Below, in pieces: positions 46,867-59,978 of a stretch of DNA of 64,000 nt. The first letter of the stretch is position 1, and each line of letters opens with the position of its first letter. The DNA lies in the NCBI GenBank assembly GCA_032719365.1, contig CM064868.1, forward strand, positions 72,467,766-72,531,765, in the 5' to 3' direction. The notes beneath the pieces were generated by a model that was given only the letters and a program-made list of their open reading frames with translations, did no database searches and had not been told where the DNA came from. The DNA is from Prinsepia uniflora (taxonomy: Eukaryota; Streptophyta; Magnoliopsida; Rosales; Rosaceae). Position numbers and translations under genes: made by a program.

Positions 46867-49800
46867 ATGGTTAGCCAGTTACTGTTTTTTTTTTTTCAAG
46901 ATCTTATCCTACCTTATTTCATCAAAATTAGTTTTGGTGATTCTTTAATGTTTTCCGTGAAATTGTTGAATTCTCAGGAAGGTGGAGGGAATTTAGATGC
47001 TCAAATAGAGCAATTGTTGAATGAAGAGAAAAAGATGAGGCATGAAACTAGAGTTGCCGAAACCAAGAAGGCTGCCACTGACATCCTCGAGCTCTGCTTC
47101 AAAGCGGGGGCTTGGAAAACTTTGAATGATCAGATTGTGGTCTTATCTAAACGCCGGGGTCAGCTCAAGCAGGTACCCATATGAAAAATATTAGATGTGA
47201 TCTTTGTAAGAAATATTAGTTTCTGTATGTACTCAGTCGTATTAACATGTTTTGAGCCTTTCACACACTGTACTTGTATAGTGCTCATGCAGTTATTGCT
47301 ATTCAGTATGTTAGTTTTTTTTATTGACAATTGATTTTTGATCATGTATTTTTTTATTTCTGTCTTAGGAATGGTTTTCTCGGTTCTATTTGTTTGTAGG
47401 TGGATATCAATATTTATTATGCATGAAAAGGCATATTTGTAACTTGTGAGTAATACATTAGTTCGTGAGGCCATGTGGACTCTACTGATTTAGTTGGTTT
47501 GTTTGTAACTTGTGAGTTATTCTAAGATCGTCTTGGGAAAAGACGTGCATTTATATTTATTCTGTATGTATTTTCCTTACGTAGCAGTAAATGTACTGCT
47601 GTTTTTTTTCTGCCAAAAAATTTACTGCTGTGGTTGGAACATTGTGATTGTGGGATCTCTAATTCTTCAATAACAAACAAGCTCTGCTTATATCATGCAT
47701 GTAAAGTCATATCTTTCATCTCTTGGTTGGAGGGTTTAGTCTTAATCAGCTGTCGTCTGTATTCTTATTCTATTTTGGAGGAGGATGTGTGTTTCTACTT
47801 TTTAGTTTTCATTGATAGTAATTGGGCATTCTTACATATAATGCTGCTCCTATTGTTATTTCTCATTCTCATGCCTATTTCCTTGCAGGTTGTAACTGCT
47901 GTGGTCCAGCAAGCAATGCAATATATTGATCAGACACCAGATATTGAAACTCGTATAGAGCTTATTAAGACACTAAACAATGTTTCTGCTGGAAAGGTAA
48001 GCATGTAGTAAAAAATTTAATTGCCCCTGTTCCACTATGTAATTTTAATTTATATGTTATTAATCAATTAAAAGTTTCATGAGCCCTATTATTCTGTAGA
48101 TATATGTTGAAATTGAGAGAGCCCGGTTAATCAAAAGACTTGCAAAGATTAAGGAGGAGCAAGGACTTATTGCTGAAGCTGCTGATTTGATGCAAGAAAT
48201 TGCGGTTAGTGTTATCAGCTTTGGATACCCCTCATCCTTTCTGTGGGAACCATTTGAATTAAGTAATGTAAATAGAATGATTCAAATGATTCTTGGTGCC
48301 CTCTACAGCCAAAAAAAAAAAAAGATGAAAAATTCATGGTACTCATGCTTAATTGTTTTGCTTTACAGGTGGAAACTTTTGGTGCTATGGCAAAAACTGA
48401 GAAGATTGCATTCATTCTTGAACAAGTATGAGTCTAATTTCTCTCTAATTACTCTTTATATTCACTGCTTAATCATTTGAAGCACTAATTTTTTAGATTT
48501 GAGTTCTGATTCTCATTATGAAACATTCTGTCGATATTAAATTTGGTAGGTGCGCCTATGCTTAGACCGTCAGGATTTTGTTCGTGCTCAAATACTTTCA
48601 AGGAAGATCAGTCCAAGAGTTTTTGATATTGACACTTCAAAAGAAAAGAAAAAGCCTAAAGAAGGTGACAGTATAGTCGAAGAAGCTCCTGCTGATATAC
48701 CATCTCTCTTGGAGTTGAAGCGGATCTACTATGAATTAATGATAAGGTATTGGGTGTCTTTGCCCCTTTTCTATATTTTTATTGTTCTGTATTTGTTCCA
48801 GTTTCTTTATTTAAAAAAAAATGCAGTTTGGTGATCTTACCTGTTTAGAGTTGTGGAGGTTCTGTGATCCAGCACGTTATTATGCATTAGTGTATGGTTT
48901 GTTGAGGTTCTGTAAGACTACATAATCACTGGAATTGTATATGTATCTATTGAAATGCTGTTATTAGGGTGTTGTTAAGCAATGGAGTGTTCTCTCAAAA
49001 GCTTCAAAATAGTGTATTCGAAATCCAATTCACTTGGGAGTATGAGATTCTGGTCTTGCGCAGGGGGTAATGGTAATGGGTTTGCCTTTCTTGACAGATT
49101 CAACGTTTTTCATACCCTAAGAAATAGGTTGATTTACCATTCCCATTCAGTGTTGGCTTTATGTTAAATTATATTGTTTACTATACCTGTATATTAGTAC
49201 TTTTGAAATATAAAACTTCATTGTGTTTCTGATAAAAGCTTTTTGAACCTAGCATATTGAAACACTGTAATGGTGATGTTGGATTCCATGGGTTTTTAAG
49301 GACCCTGTTTCAAAGAATAAGCATGGAATGCCTCAATTCCAGTTCTAAAAAGTAAAAACTAGCTAAATTGCTCAGCTTTCTGCTGACATGGTTCCATGGT
49401 ATGGTTCGTGTTCTGCACTGGCTTTATTCAAACCACAAGAGTGTTAAATAAAAAAATAGACGGTGCCCTAAATTAGCAATCATCAGTTCCTAGTATAGTA
49501 AGGCATACATATTTAATGAATAAGAATTAATGCTTTATTTCTCTGTTAAATTGGCTTTGAGTATAAATTTATGTTTCTCATTTTAAGTTCCAGATGCTCG
49601 AAGTTGGATAGCTCTGACATGATTGGGCTAGTCAGTTTGCATTCAATATAATAAGTTGTGTGGTTTAACAGTTTCTCATGGATTTCTTTACTAAATTAGT
49701 TGCGCATTGTTTATTTAAAAGATGAAAGAATGCCTGCTTCTCAAATTCGGAACAGCTTATTTTTTGGAATTTCCGTCATCACATATTATACATTTTCAGT

Positions 49801-51351
49801 TTTCGTATTTTCAACATTATCTAATCACTTGCAGAACCTTACATTATCTATAGAAAATTGAACTGTTAATATTTTGAAGGTGTTCTTTTTAGTTGGTTGC
49901 CTGGTCCCTGTAAATAATTCAGATGCCTTTTCTTACAACTTCTTTCTTGCTCTGTTGGTTTTTGACCTTTTTTTTTAAAATTTCCTTTCTAGGTATTACT
50001 TTCATAACAATGATTACCTTGAGATTTGCCGTTGCTATAAGGCGATATACGATATTCCTTCTGTCAAGGAGAATCCAACCCAGTGGATACCGGTACTACT
50101 CTTATTTATATTATAAGTCCTGATTTTGGTTGAACTTTTCTGATATTTTACTTTATGTAGGTCTTGAGGAAAATCTGTTGGTACTTGGTTCTGGCGCCAT
50201 ATGATCCCATGCAGTCAAGTCTTCTTAACTCCATCCTGGAGGATAAGAATCTCTCTGAGATTCCACATTTTAGGTACGTTCAACAATAGCATCTGGTGTG
50301 CATTTCCCTTTGCACAAATATTCAGTACACGCTCTTAGTCTGACACATGGAGTCCTGCCTTTGTTATACTTGTAGGTTGCTTTTGAAACAGGTGGTAACT
50401 ATGGAGGTCGTACAATGGACAACTCTTTGGAATACATACAAGGATGAGTTTGAGAGCGAGAAGAACATGCTTGGTGGTTCTTTGGGTGAAAGAGCTGCTG
50501 AAGATCTAAGACAGAGAATTATCGAGCATGTAGTTTCCAAACACATTGTTATCTCCTCTTTTTTTCTTTTATGGTTCAGTTTAGTAATTTTTTTCGTCCT
50601 GACATGTGATGCTGCTTTTTGCAGAATATTCTTGTCGTTTCAAAGTACTACGCAAGAATTACCTTGAAGAGACTTGCAGAACTGCTGTGTCTAAGTATCC
50701 AGGTTTGTTGACGCTAATTTGTACATTTTATTGGAATTTGAGTTAAAATAATTTATCTTATATAATTTTATTTAAAGCCTGGTGGTGTTCCGAGAGCTGC
50801 TGTGTCTAAGTATCAGATTTCCAATTACTATCTCTCATCATGCATGCTTTACAGACTGAGTTGCAGTGCTTCTTAGTAATCATGGCTCTTGTGCAGTTTG
50901 CTTTCCTTCCCAAAAATTGTTTTACCTCTTTTTTTCTCCTTTTTTTTTCCGTAATTTCTATTTGAAACCTGGTGGACTTCTTAGATTGTGTTTCATGATT
51001 GGCTTTATTATTAGTTCGTATGCTAAAGTTCCCTTTTCCATGGCTGGTCTCATTTTCAAGTCTCCAAATTTTGTATTCCTCAAATGTAGTTTAGTGTAGT
51101 TTCATCTACTACTTTTGTTTCTATCTATTCAGGAAGCTGAGAAGCATTTGTCAGACATGGTTGTATCCAAGGCATTGGTGGCCAAGATTGACAGGCCAAT
51201 CGGGATAGTCTCCTTTCAAACAGTAAAGGATAGCAATAACGTGCTTAATTCATGGGCTTCGAACCTGGAGAAACTACTGGATCTTGTTGAGAAGAGCTGC
51301 CACCAAATACACAAAGAGACCATGGTTCACAAAGCTGCTCTCAAGGTTTGA
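46867..51351 (+). CDS. RPN5: 26S proteasome non-ATPase regulatory subunit RPN5 (PSMD12), 11 coding exons, 442 aa
   Basis: Rpn5 is a PCI-domain scaffold subunit of the 19S lid and acts in ATP-dependent ubiquitin-protein breakdown. Coding exons: 46867-46869, 46978-47172, 47889-47996, 48100-48204, 48369-48425, 48550-48746, 49993-50092, 50161-50273, 50376-50529, 50625-50702, 51133-51351. All introns are GT-AG and phases join without a stop, giving 442 codons, the length of plant RPN5. Conserved words include LSKRRGQLKQ, QQAMQYIDQTPDIETRIEL, FGAMAKTEKIAFILEQ, RLCLDRQDFVRAQILSRKI, NILVVSKYYARITLKRLAEL and LEKLLDLVEKSCHQIHKETM. The PCI/winged-helix part is in the last four exons (about residues 230-410). 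The start is ATG alone in its exon; the next exon begins EGGGNLDAQIEQLL. No frame damage is seen, so it is probably a working gene and the only one in the window. Confidence 0.95.
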
Positions 51352-53040
51352 GAAGATTAAGTGTCACAAGTTTTAGGTAAGTCATATGCTTTTGTATTCT
51401 TGATTATTTTGGTTTTTGAAAACAGAAAATAGAAATGTAATTAAAGTGCCGTGTGCAATGATGCCATGGAACCATAATTGCAGGTAGACCCCAATCCTTG
51501 TTTCGCAGACAAAACGAGTTTTCAGATTTAAATCTTCATTTGACTGAGTTGATCGGGATCAGGCATATGTATCGAGTTACTTGTTTTCCTAGTGTTACGC
51601 CTCGTAGAACTTTAAAATTGTTGTACGCTACCGGCACATACCTTGCTTGTAGGTAACCGAAGGAAAACCTTGGTATCGGATTTGTTTCTGGAACGGCGAA
51701 GAAATTAAGTGCTTCATTGTTTATCATATTGTTGGCCAGTGGCCTAGCTTTTTTAAGATTCCTTGATTGTGTTCCACATGATTGCTGCTTGATATTTTCT
51801 GTAGCTTCGTGTGATCAATTGTCGTGTTACAGAAGAGACTCAAACTAAAAGAACATAAAGATGAACTTGTTCTTAGTTCTAAATTTTATTCTATGGATCA
51901 TTCCCCTACATTTTATCTACCTCGGTCGCTCATCCTTTTTAATTTATTTTACTACGTTGTAGTCATAGAGTCTATTCATTCTTCATCTCAGGCATGGATA
52001 TGTATCGGTATCTATATTATATGCTTGGAACAATTGCCCCATGTTCTAGTACTAATCGATTCATTTCAAATTATTATTGGTTGTTCACTTGATAAAATTA
52101 AACGGTTAAAAATCTAACTAGTTTTGTTAGCAACGTTTTGATGATTTTGAATTTATATTATGGAAACTGTTGAAATAAACTGAATTGCTTGAGTTTTTGT
52201 TTGTGTATTATGTATCAATTAATATTGCTTACCTTCTATTTGCCAGTAGTGTTTACTGGGAATATTGCTTTATTAAATTTCGATCTTTTTTCTTGTTTTA
52301 AAGAGATAGATTTCATTATTTACTTAAAACGATCGAGATCGGCTTAAATTGGGTGAAAAACGGACGTAAAATAAGCTTAAACTAGTCGGGTCAAGCCGTC
52401 GCGTTAAAAAAATCCGAATTGCAGACTCGCGCTAGGTAGGGGATGATTGGTTTTACGTTCGTATTTATATTTTATATATTATTTGTTTACTTAATTTTGT
52501 TTGTTGGTGGAGTTGATTGTGCCTTGTTTTTAAATCAAATCCCACTAGGTGCGAGCATGAATGTGTTTTTTCCTTCCCTGCTTTGTTTTTTTTTGCTTGC
52601 TAATGTTTTTTTTTTTATCATTTGTTTTTCTTTTTTTCAACTATATTTATCTTCTTTTTTTCAATTTTAAATATATCAATCATTTCCAATTTTTGAACAA
52701 AGATTAACTTTTTTTTTTAATTTTTTTTTTTCAATTTTAAATATATATACTCATTTTATAATTTTTTTTTTCATTTTTTTATACTTATTGTTATGTTTTT
52801 AATTATATTAACATTCAATTATAATAATTCACTTCAATTTATATTTATGTTTAAATTTTATATTACTAGTCATCGACAAAACTCTATTGTATTATATTAT
52901 TTATCATATATTTATTATATCAAAGTTATTTTATAGTTTTTATTAGTCCTATATAACCATCATTGGGTACTTAAGTTTATCCCAAAATTTCATTCCAAAT
53001 TTCCAACTTTTAGACCGAATTTCCGTCATTTTTGTTGACT
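51352..53040. other. RPN5 3' UTR and AT-rich downstream DNA
   Basis: The first few hundred bases are the likely 3' UTR (a GTAAGT near 51377 could mark a UTR intron). From about 52440 the DNA is strongly T-rich with long T runs and no plausible gene; the small ORFs here are low-complexity. Confidence 0.5.
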
Positions 53041-53400
53041 GTAAACGATATCGATATCGATATCGATATTTGGGGCGAGATATCCGTAAATTTAATTAGC
53101 GATATATCCGTCAATGTCGATATTTCAATCATTGGATACAGATTACAGATACTGTTGGCTGCTTGCTAATGTCACGGTCACACTAGCAATGATTTCAAGA
53201 TTTCAGATACTGTTGGCTGCTTGCTTATTTATACACTTCAAGATTTTAAGATTTCATTAACCTTGAAATTGCGATGAAATTTTTTAATTATACACTTCAA
53301 GATTTCAGACTGTTGGCTGCTTGCTTATTTATACACTGTTGGCTACTGGCAATGATAGAGCTGGTAAAGATACAGATTACAGATACTGTAATCATCCCCA
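53041..53400. repeat. GATATC microsatellite and a decayed tandem repeat
   Basis: (CGATAT)n lies near 53046-53070. At 53135-53400 the words CAGATACTGTTGGCTGCTTGC and TTATACACTTCAAGATTT recur three to four times in changed order, indicating local duplication. Confidence 0.6.
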
Positions 53401-54369
53401 AACGTTAGAATTTATATTATCCTTATAATTCAAAATTAAAACTTGAAATTGCAATGAAAATTTTTAATTTGGGTACGAAAATGTAACTTTTTGCAGTTTG
53501 AGTACGTTTTGAAATCGACCTTATAATTTAGGTATTTTTATATAGTTTATCTTTTTTTTAATAGTAAAATTGACGTAAACTTGATGCCCCCTCAAGCGTC
53601 GACCGTGGGACAATTTTCAAGAGCGAAGCTTGATATAAACTTTTTATTTCCTCCAGTAGCTGCAAATGATGATATTTTTTTTAACTTTCCTTTGTTCATA
53701 GTTTGTATTCGTGTGAGGTAGGAGTATCGTAGATAGCAATTTGACCATAAGCTTATGCTATTGGTGGGAAAAAATAATGAATTTTGATTTTTTTTTCTTT
53801 TATGGTTGTATCTAGAGTTTGAGACTAGATTGCCTAAATACCCTATGAAAGGATCAAGACAAACGTAGTTCCCCTCTTTGATTTGAGGGAGAGCTTTTAA
53901 AACTTGATTTTCCTGGATGTATCTAGTGTTTTTTTTTTTTTTTTTTTTTCCAGTACTAGACTACCTACACACCCTGTTTAAAGGATCAAGCCGATTGTAG
54001 AAATTTTGTATCACTTATTTTCTATACTAATTGAAATTTAGTTGTTGTGTGAGAAGAGAAGAAGGATAGTTATATTGATTCGGTATACTCTAAAGACACC
54101 CTCAATACCACTATTGAGGATCTTTTTCTTTTTTGTAGCTCCAACTTTTTCTTGGGTTTCCCTTTCGGGTCTTCAATCCAACAAGCTCTCATTCTTTTCT
54201 AACTCTAATTTTTTATTTGACTGCACTCCTGAGTTTTCAATCTAACGACCCATTTTTTTAAGCTCTGATTTTTTCTATTGGAAAACTCGCTCGGGTTTTC
54301 AATCCAACAAGCACTTCTTCTTTAATAGATCTTCCTCACAAAGCTGCTCCAACTCATTATTATTGATCA
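53401..54369. other. Non-coding spacer with small local repeats
   Basis: Two similar stretches (near 53820-53870 and 53950-54000: CTAGA.TNCCTA...CCC..AAAGGATCAAG) and three copies of a TTTTCAATCCAACAAGC-like word (near 54165, 54235 and 54293). A T-run is at 53929-53950. No gene. Confidence 0.45.
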
Positions 54370-55165
54370 TTTGTTGTTTATGTTCTTGAGAATGTAGCAA
54401 TCCCTTGTTTGATGATTAGGGCTTTGATGATACTGGCAATGACTGGAACTCTCTATTATATTTATTTTGGTGAGTGTTTTTGGCTTCTGAAGCTTGGTAG
54501 CTTTGGCTTTGATGTGTTTAGAGAAAGTTCCTTCCACATCATCATCATTGAATGTGTACTTCACTTCTCTTACTTCTTCACTTCTTTTCCTTTTTCAAGT
54601 GCATGCTTACTTTGTGCTTCTTGTTCATTCCTTTCTTTGAAATTTTTGTCATCTATTTTAGCAAACGTATCCATTGGCTCTTTCTGGAATTGTATAACTG
54701 TCAAAAGTGAGTGACTGTTCATCAGAATTGTTATAGTCTGAATACTCATAAGTCTGATACCATTGATATTGATCATTGTCAGGTTTTTCAATTTATATAT
54801 CTACCTATTGTCAGTTTTTTCAATTTCTATGTCTACCTATTGAGCTTTATTTTTATGGCTCACGATTTTTCTTTCGACATTCCTTGCTTTCGAGACTAGT
54901 TCCTCTAGTGTTTGAGGCTCTGCAGTCATGATAAATGTTGCTATCTCAGTTAAGAGATCGTTCAAGTACATTTGTACTGCAACTTGTTCTATTAATTTCT
55001 CTGAACATTGAAGATTGAGGCTCTTCCATCTTGCAATGTATTCATTCGCACTTTCATTGTACTTTTGCATGGCTCAAACTAAGTCACTGATTGAAACTTT
55101 CTTCTTAGAACAAACAAATTGTGCTAAAAATTCCCATTGTATTTCACCCCATGTGAGGATGACTC
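54370..55165 (-). pseudogene. Ty3-type gag remnant
   Basis: Read from the right: ITWGEIQWEFLAQF, a stop, YNESANEYIARWKSLNLQC, AEPQTLEELVSKARNVE, then, after frame changes, HCQYHQSPNHQTRDCYILK, which is the CxxH...H...DC knuckle found at the end of many plant Ty3 gag proteins. Several stops and shifts make it dead. No LTRs could be paired with it. Confidence 0.75.
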
Positions 55166-55249
55166 TATTTCCAGTTACCATGTGAAAGCCAATCTTTATA
55201 GAGATTAAACGAATTGTCTTATGAGTAACAAATTTTATTGCAATGTTCT

Positions 55250-55656
55250 CTGCATGCTGTCTGGTTTTCTTCGATAGTGCTGCAGGGGTGCCATGAGACT
55301 CAAGGTTCGGCTACTGGTGTGTGGAACGCATGGAGGTGTTAACAACTTACCTAGGGCGTAACCTGCAGACCTCAGAGAAGGAAAGGATTGGTGTCGTGCT
55401 CAGTAAATCCGAGACTAGGGGCATCTTGGTAGGAGCCAAGTTCAACTTGATCGTTGAAGTCTTTACAAGGAAACTAGTGAACCACGATGCATTTGTCTCA
55501 GTTTTCAATGACTTATGGCTAGGTCTACTAGCCTATCATTTAGGAAGAATGGGGATACCGTTGGGGTTCTTGCATGACAAAACGTATATTCTTGAGATGG
55601 AACCTTGGTTGTTCAAGGAGGCGCTAGTTTTGGTTAAGGAAATTCCTCTCGGATAG
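55250..55656 (+). pseudogene. DUF4283-like fragment (retroelement-derived)
   Basis: The 111-codon ORF from 55321 has AKFNLIVEVFTRKLVNHDAF, FLHDKTYILEMEPWLFKEAL and ends LVLVKEIPLG. This order (lower-case fold, W-F-x-x-A-L-x-L-x-E end) is that of the DUF4283 domain found in plant LINE-like and other retroelement proteins. It has no zinc knuckle or RT after it, so it is a fragment. Family assignment is moderate. Confidence 0.55.
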
Positions 55657-55724
55657 AGATTTTAGGTCGTGAAGCTTTCTTTGGGTCCAAATTCATGGTG
55701 TTCCTCATCGAATATGACTGTGGC

Positions 55725-55906
55725 TGTAAGGACCCGGACCTTCACCGAGGTTAATATCGAAAAATTTGGATGGAATTGACGATTTTGCCCTTAAAGACAA
55801 ATGTTGACTTTTCTTGGTCAAAGTAAAAAAGTTGACTTTTTGACCGGGACGTTACTTGGCGATTCCAGGAATGCCGTTAGATAGGTCTCGATCTCCTGAG
55901 TACTTA
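55725..55906 (+). mobile_element. Start of a forward LTR, interrupted
   Basis: Starts TGTAAGGACCCGGACC and keeps the group's GTTGACTTTT and CCGTTAGATAGGTCTCGA words, then is cut at 55907 by a reverse LTR. The rest, if kept, lies beyond the window. Confidence 0.65.
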
Positions 55907-58900
55907 TGACAGGACCCATCCCAATCTGTAATGACCCGTCCCGAATATCGGGATTGAATATTAATTAATTATGATTTAGAATGACTAATCGGGGATTAGT
56001 TGAGTGAAATCAGACGAAACGTGCAAAATGACCGTTTTGCCCCTAGCGTGGGCAAAATGTTGACTTTTAGTTCGGGCGGTCAAATGGACTTTGGCCGGTG
56101 ACTGTGACGTAGTTCGGGACGTCACGAGTTCATAGACAGGTGGCACGTTCGATTCCGACATTCGTAGTGAAAGTTATGATGATCGGAAGATGAGGGGCAT
56201 TTTGGTAATTTGGCATAGTAGGGGCCAAATGTTGACTTTTTGGCCGGGAAGTCCAACGGACGAGGGCCAAGGACCGTTACGTAGGTCTCGTCGATACGAA
56301 TCCAACGACAGGCGGCATGCCGAAATCGGAGATTCGACGACGAAGTTATGGTCACGGAATCGGGCTCGATTAACCGAACGAACCGGGAATAAAATAATAG
56401 TTTAATATGAACAGTACCCGATGACTGTGCACATCCGGATGAGTGACAAGTGTCACCCATCCCTTGATTCCAGCTCCATGTTTCCCTCCCAACACCATCA
56501 TTACAACATCATCATCATCCCTAATCATCCTTGTCCTCCATTTTCTCTTCCTTTTCCTCCGTATTTCCTTATACCGTGAACTACATCAATGGAGTGTGTG
56601 AGCTGGGGGACTTGGCTGCCTTCTTGTGGCAGAATTGAGGGAATTGTGAGACTTGAAGATTGTATTAATTAAGAGAAACACACGGGACAGAGTGAGGGGG
56701 GATGAAATCAAAATCGAAAATTTAGAAAATTGGGGGGAAATTCAAATGTCGAGTGAGGGGTCGTGAGGATCAAATTGAAGCTCACATTCAGCTTCCTGAG
56801 GTTGAGACGAGTTGTTTCAAATCAAAAACGAGTTGAATTGAGGCTCATTTGGCTCTGAACGGGTTTGGTAACAGTGAGAGAAATCGAGGCTATGTCGTGA
56901 TCTTGGAGCGATCAAACGGTGTAATTGATGTGGGGATTGTGTTCCTGAGGATCCCACGATGCTTCTGGATCCATCAATTGGAAGAAACTGATTGAAATTG
57001 ACTGAACTCCATAGTTGCACAGTGACGAAGAATCGAGTTTGAGTCGTGGCGTTTGAGCCATGAATTGATGCAATTGAGATGGGGAAAGAGTTTACCTGAA
57101 TCCACTGAAGCTTCTGGTCTTGAGTACGGGTTTTTGGTCCTTGTGGCCAGGTGATTATGTTTTCACATGTTTTGGCCTGAGAGCCGGGATTTGATGTTTT
57201 ATAACATGAACTGATTTGGTGAACATGAGTTTTATGGACCATGGGAAAATATGTTTTAATTTTATCGGTCACTCATGTTTTACGATATGCATGCAAGTTT
57301 GTGAAAACTGGAGGGTAAGATTGTATTTTGATAAATGTTTTTATAAGAGGTCATTTTTTGTCCACTCACACCATTTCTGTTTTGTGACCCTCCAGGCCGT
57401 GGTACGACGTTCGGGACTGATCGTGAGGCAGTGACAGCAGCAGAAATTCGCGCAAACATCCCTTGTCTGGCAAGCACTGAAAGGGAGTTTCGGACCTTTA
57501 GTTTGACTTGTCAGACGGGAGCAGGACCGGGTACGGTTTTTGACATCCAGTTGGGACGGGTCCTGTCACAATCCCCTCGGGATTAATGCGGGATGACCCT
57601 GCTTCTGTCTGACACGAAGTGTCAGACAAGAGATATTTCCGACCTTTGCCCTCCCGGGCTATCAGAGTACGCCAGGATCTGGAGGAGGTATGTGATATCT
57701 CAGTCTCTGCTACAGTCCACATCCGCTGTCAACCTGAAGGGTAGTCAAAACATTAAAAGCTATGAGTGGACAAAACAAAAAGTTTATAAAAACATTTCCA
57801 TAAGAAGACATTTGTACCCTTCACTAAAAAGCATGCATGCATTCGAAAGCCATTTAACCAAATGAAACCATATGTGGGAACTAAGCCCAAAACCAGAATC
57901 GAAAGAATCGTAAAGATTCAACCATACAGGCCACTGCCCAAAACCATGTGGGACTCAGCCCAAACCAATAATAAAACCAAGTACACGAGCCACCGCTCAA
58001 ATCCTATGTAACCACACATCACATATCATATATACATATATAAGTCACCCAACCAATCCTGTCACGGTTTCCAAAGCTACGCGCGTGCTACCCGGGTCTC
58101 AATCCGAGTCTTCTCAAAGTCAAGGTCAATGTCCGCAGACCACTGACCCTACCCGAGGTTATAGTAACCATAGCCTTCCTGAGAGTAAGGAACCCAACTG
58201 GGGGGTGACTCCACTCAGTCGGTGCTCCGTGACTACTCCGGGGTCCACCCAGGCCAATGACTCTCCCCGGAGGAGATAATAGAAGTAAAGGAAGGTATAT
58301 GAACATATATATACATAACATAACATTCATGTCCGGTTCCCCTAAACCGTCATGAGCCATAACATCCATTTAAGAGTTCATGCCCGGTTCCCTGAACCGT
58401 CATGATCCATAACATCCACAATAACAATTCCATGGTTCATGCCGGTTCCCATAAACCGCCATGAACTTGGAAATTCATCAAGGGTCCCTGACTCGAAATC
58501 ATAACCATAAACAAACTGAATCTCGTGCCCGAACATATGACATCAGCTGGGCATCCTGCCCGATATCTAAGGGTCGGTCACAACTCCGATCGTAGTGATG
58601 CGTGCAACCATCCATCCAGGACCGCCCTCAATCCTGATATGTCGCCGTGAACGAATCAACCGACGCGACCTCCACAAGATCATGGTGCACTCATCACCGA
58701 TCGATATCCTGAACCGTCAGCACTCCGAAGTCAAGCCTCCCCAGGCTACCCGACCACGAATCGTGCATCGTGACCTCTCCGGAAGGAACACATCCCAATC
58801 CGGAGGCGAGCATCGTATCGTACGTCGCCGTGCACCTAGCACTCGCCGCAACCACGATTTATACCCATAGGCCATCCATAGCGTCATATGCCTGAGACCA

Positions 58901-59978
58901 AACCAAATGGGTCTCATACCCGAGTTTATCCTTTTAGAAATCCAAATCCAATTCATTTAAACCAATAAAGAAATACAGACCCGTATAGGCACCGTATAAG
59001 GCTAAAACCTCGAAATATATGCCTATACGTAACCACAACCGAATGCACCCATGACATCACCAAACAAGTGTTTAAAACATATAATAAAAATTTATACATG
59101 CACCAATTTAGAAAATAAGGTCCACTCACAGACCGTCTGAGCTGCCGCCTCGATATGCGTGCCATACGGCTCTCCCGAGCCAATCACTGTCACCGGGACT
59201 CCCGAACCTGTCCAAATCGTAATAGAAGATTACTAACTACCTTATTAACCTCCTACCAAAGCCCAGTAATTTTCCTATAGCTTTAACTATTTTTAAACTC
59301 GATCCGAAACCTTCTGATGCCCCAAACATTATCGAGACGGTGTCCGATCGACACGAAACCAGTCCCAAAATGTTCGTTACATCGAATAGAAGATTTAACG
59401 TGTTGAACACATTCCCAAACTTCTTACCACATGCTCACACGCGCCGCTAGAAGTTTACGCACGTGAAGCCCACGCACGGGCACTGTTCACGCGTCACTAA
59501 CCTCTGGCCGGGTCCTGCAATCCGGGTCGCCGTGACCCGCGGGTCGACCCTGTCGGTTCTCCGCCGTCTGGCCACCAAAATTCCTCCCGTTTGTCCCATT
59601 TTAATCCTCTCATCCTAACCTAAAGTTCTAGCCATTAAAAACATAGAAAAACCCGTGAAACCGTACCTTCCAAGTTCATCAATGGCGACGGCGACGAAAA
59701 CCTTCCTCCGCCGTGCATTCCAGCCGTCCAAGCCCTCGAAAACCACTCCAATCATCTCCTAAAGTCCCCGGAAGCCGTTTCTAATCAAAACCATCGATTA
59801 AAACGTACCAAAAACCAATATCCAAAATTTGAATATTTTTACCTTACGGGTTCCCTCTCCCCGCCGTGGCCACCGCCGTCCCCAGCCGTGGCTTGCCATC
59901 CTCAGCCTCTCACCACTTCTTCATGGTCATATTCATTGTATCGCAGTCACAAGATGAGTGATGGAGGTAGGGAATATG
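55907..59978 (-). mobile_element. Reverse LTR split by a solo LTR and by a 5' LTR-bearing element
   Basis: Starts TGACAGGACCCATCCCAATC, is cut at 55927-57568, then goes on CCCTCGGGATTAATGCGGG to 59978, where a forward element begins. The stem-loop (57607-57627, loop GAA) is perfect. A repeat with CCGGTTCCC..AACCGTCATGA units lies at 58325-58470. The right end is outside the window. Confidence 0.75.
55927..57568 (+). mobile_element. Short solo LTR (1642 bp)
   Basis: Starts TGTAATGACCCGTCCCG and ends GGGACGGGTCCTGTCA. The perfect duplication CAATC lies at 55922-55926 and 57569-57573. Both U3-like motifs are present (56107-56165 and 56280-56350); much of the middle seen in longer copies is missing. 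The stem GTCTGGCA (57464-57471) / TGTCAGAC (57509-57516) has one mismatch. Confidence 0.9.

Noticed and set aside
54709..55070. Independent host gene on the minus strand
   Set aside because: The reading frames match Ty3 gag in order and carry several stops.
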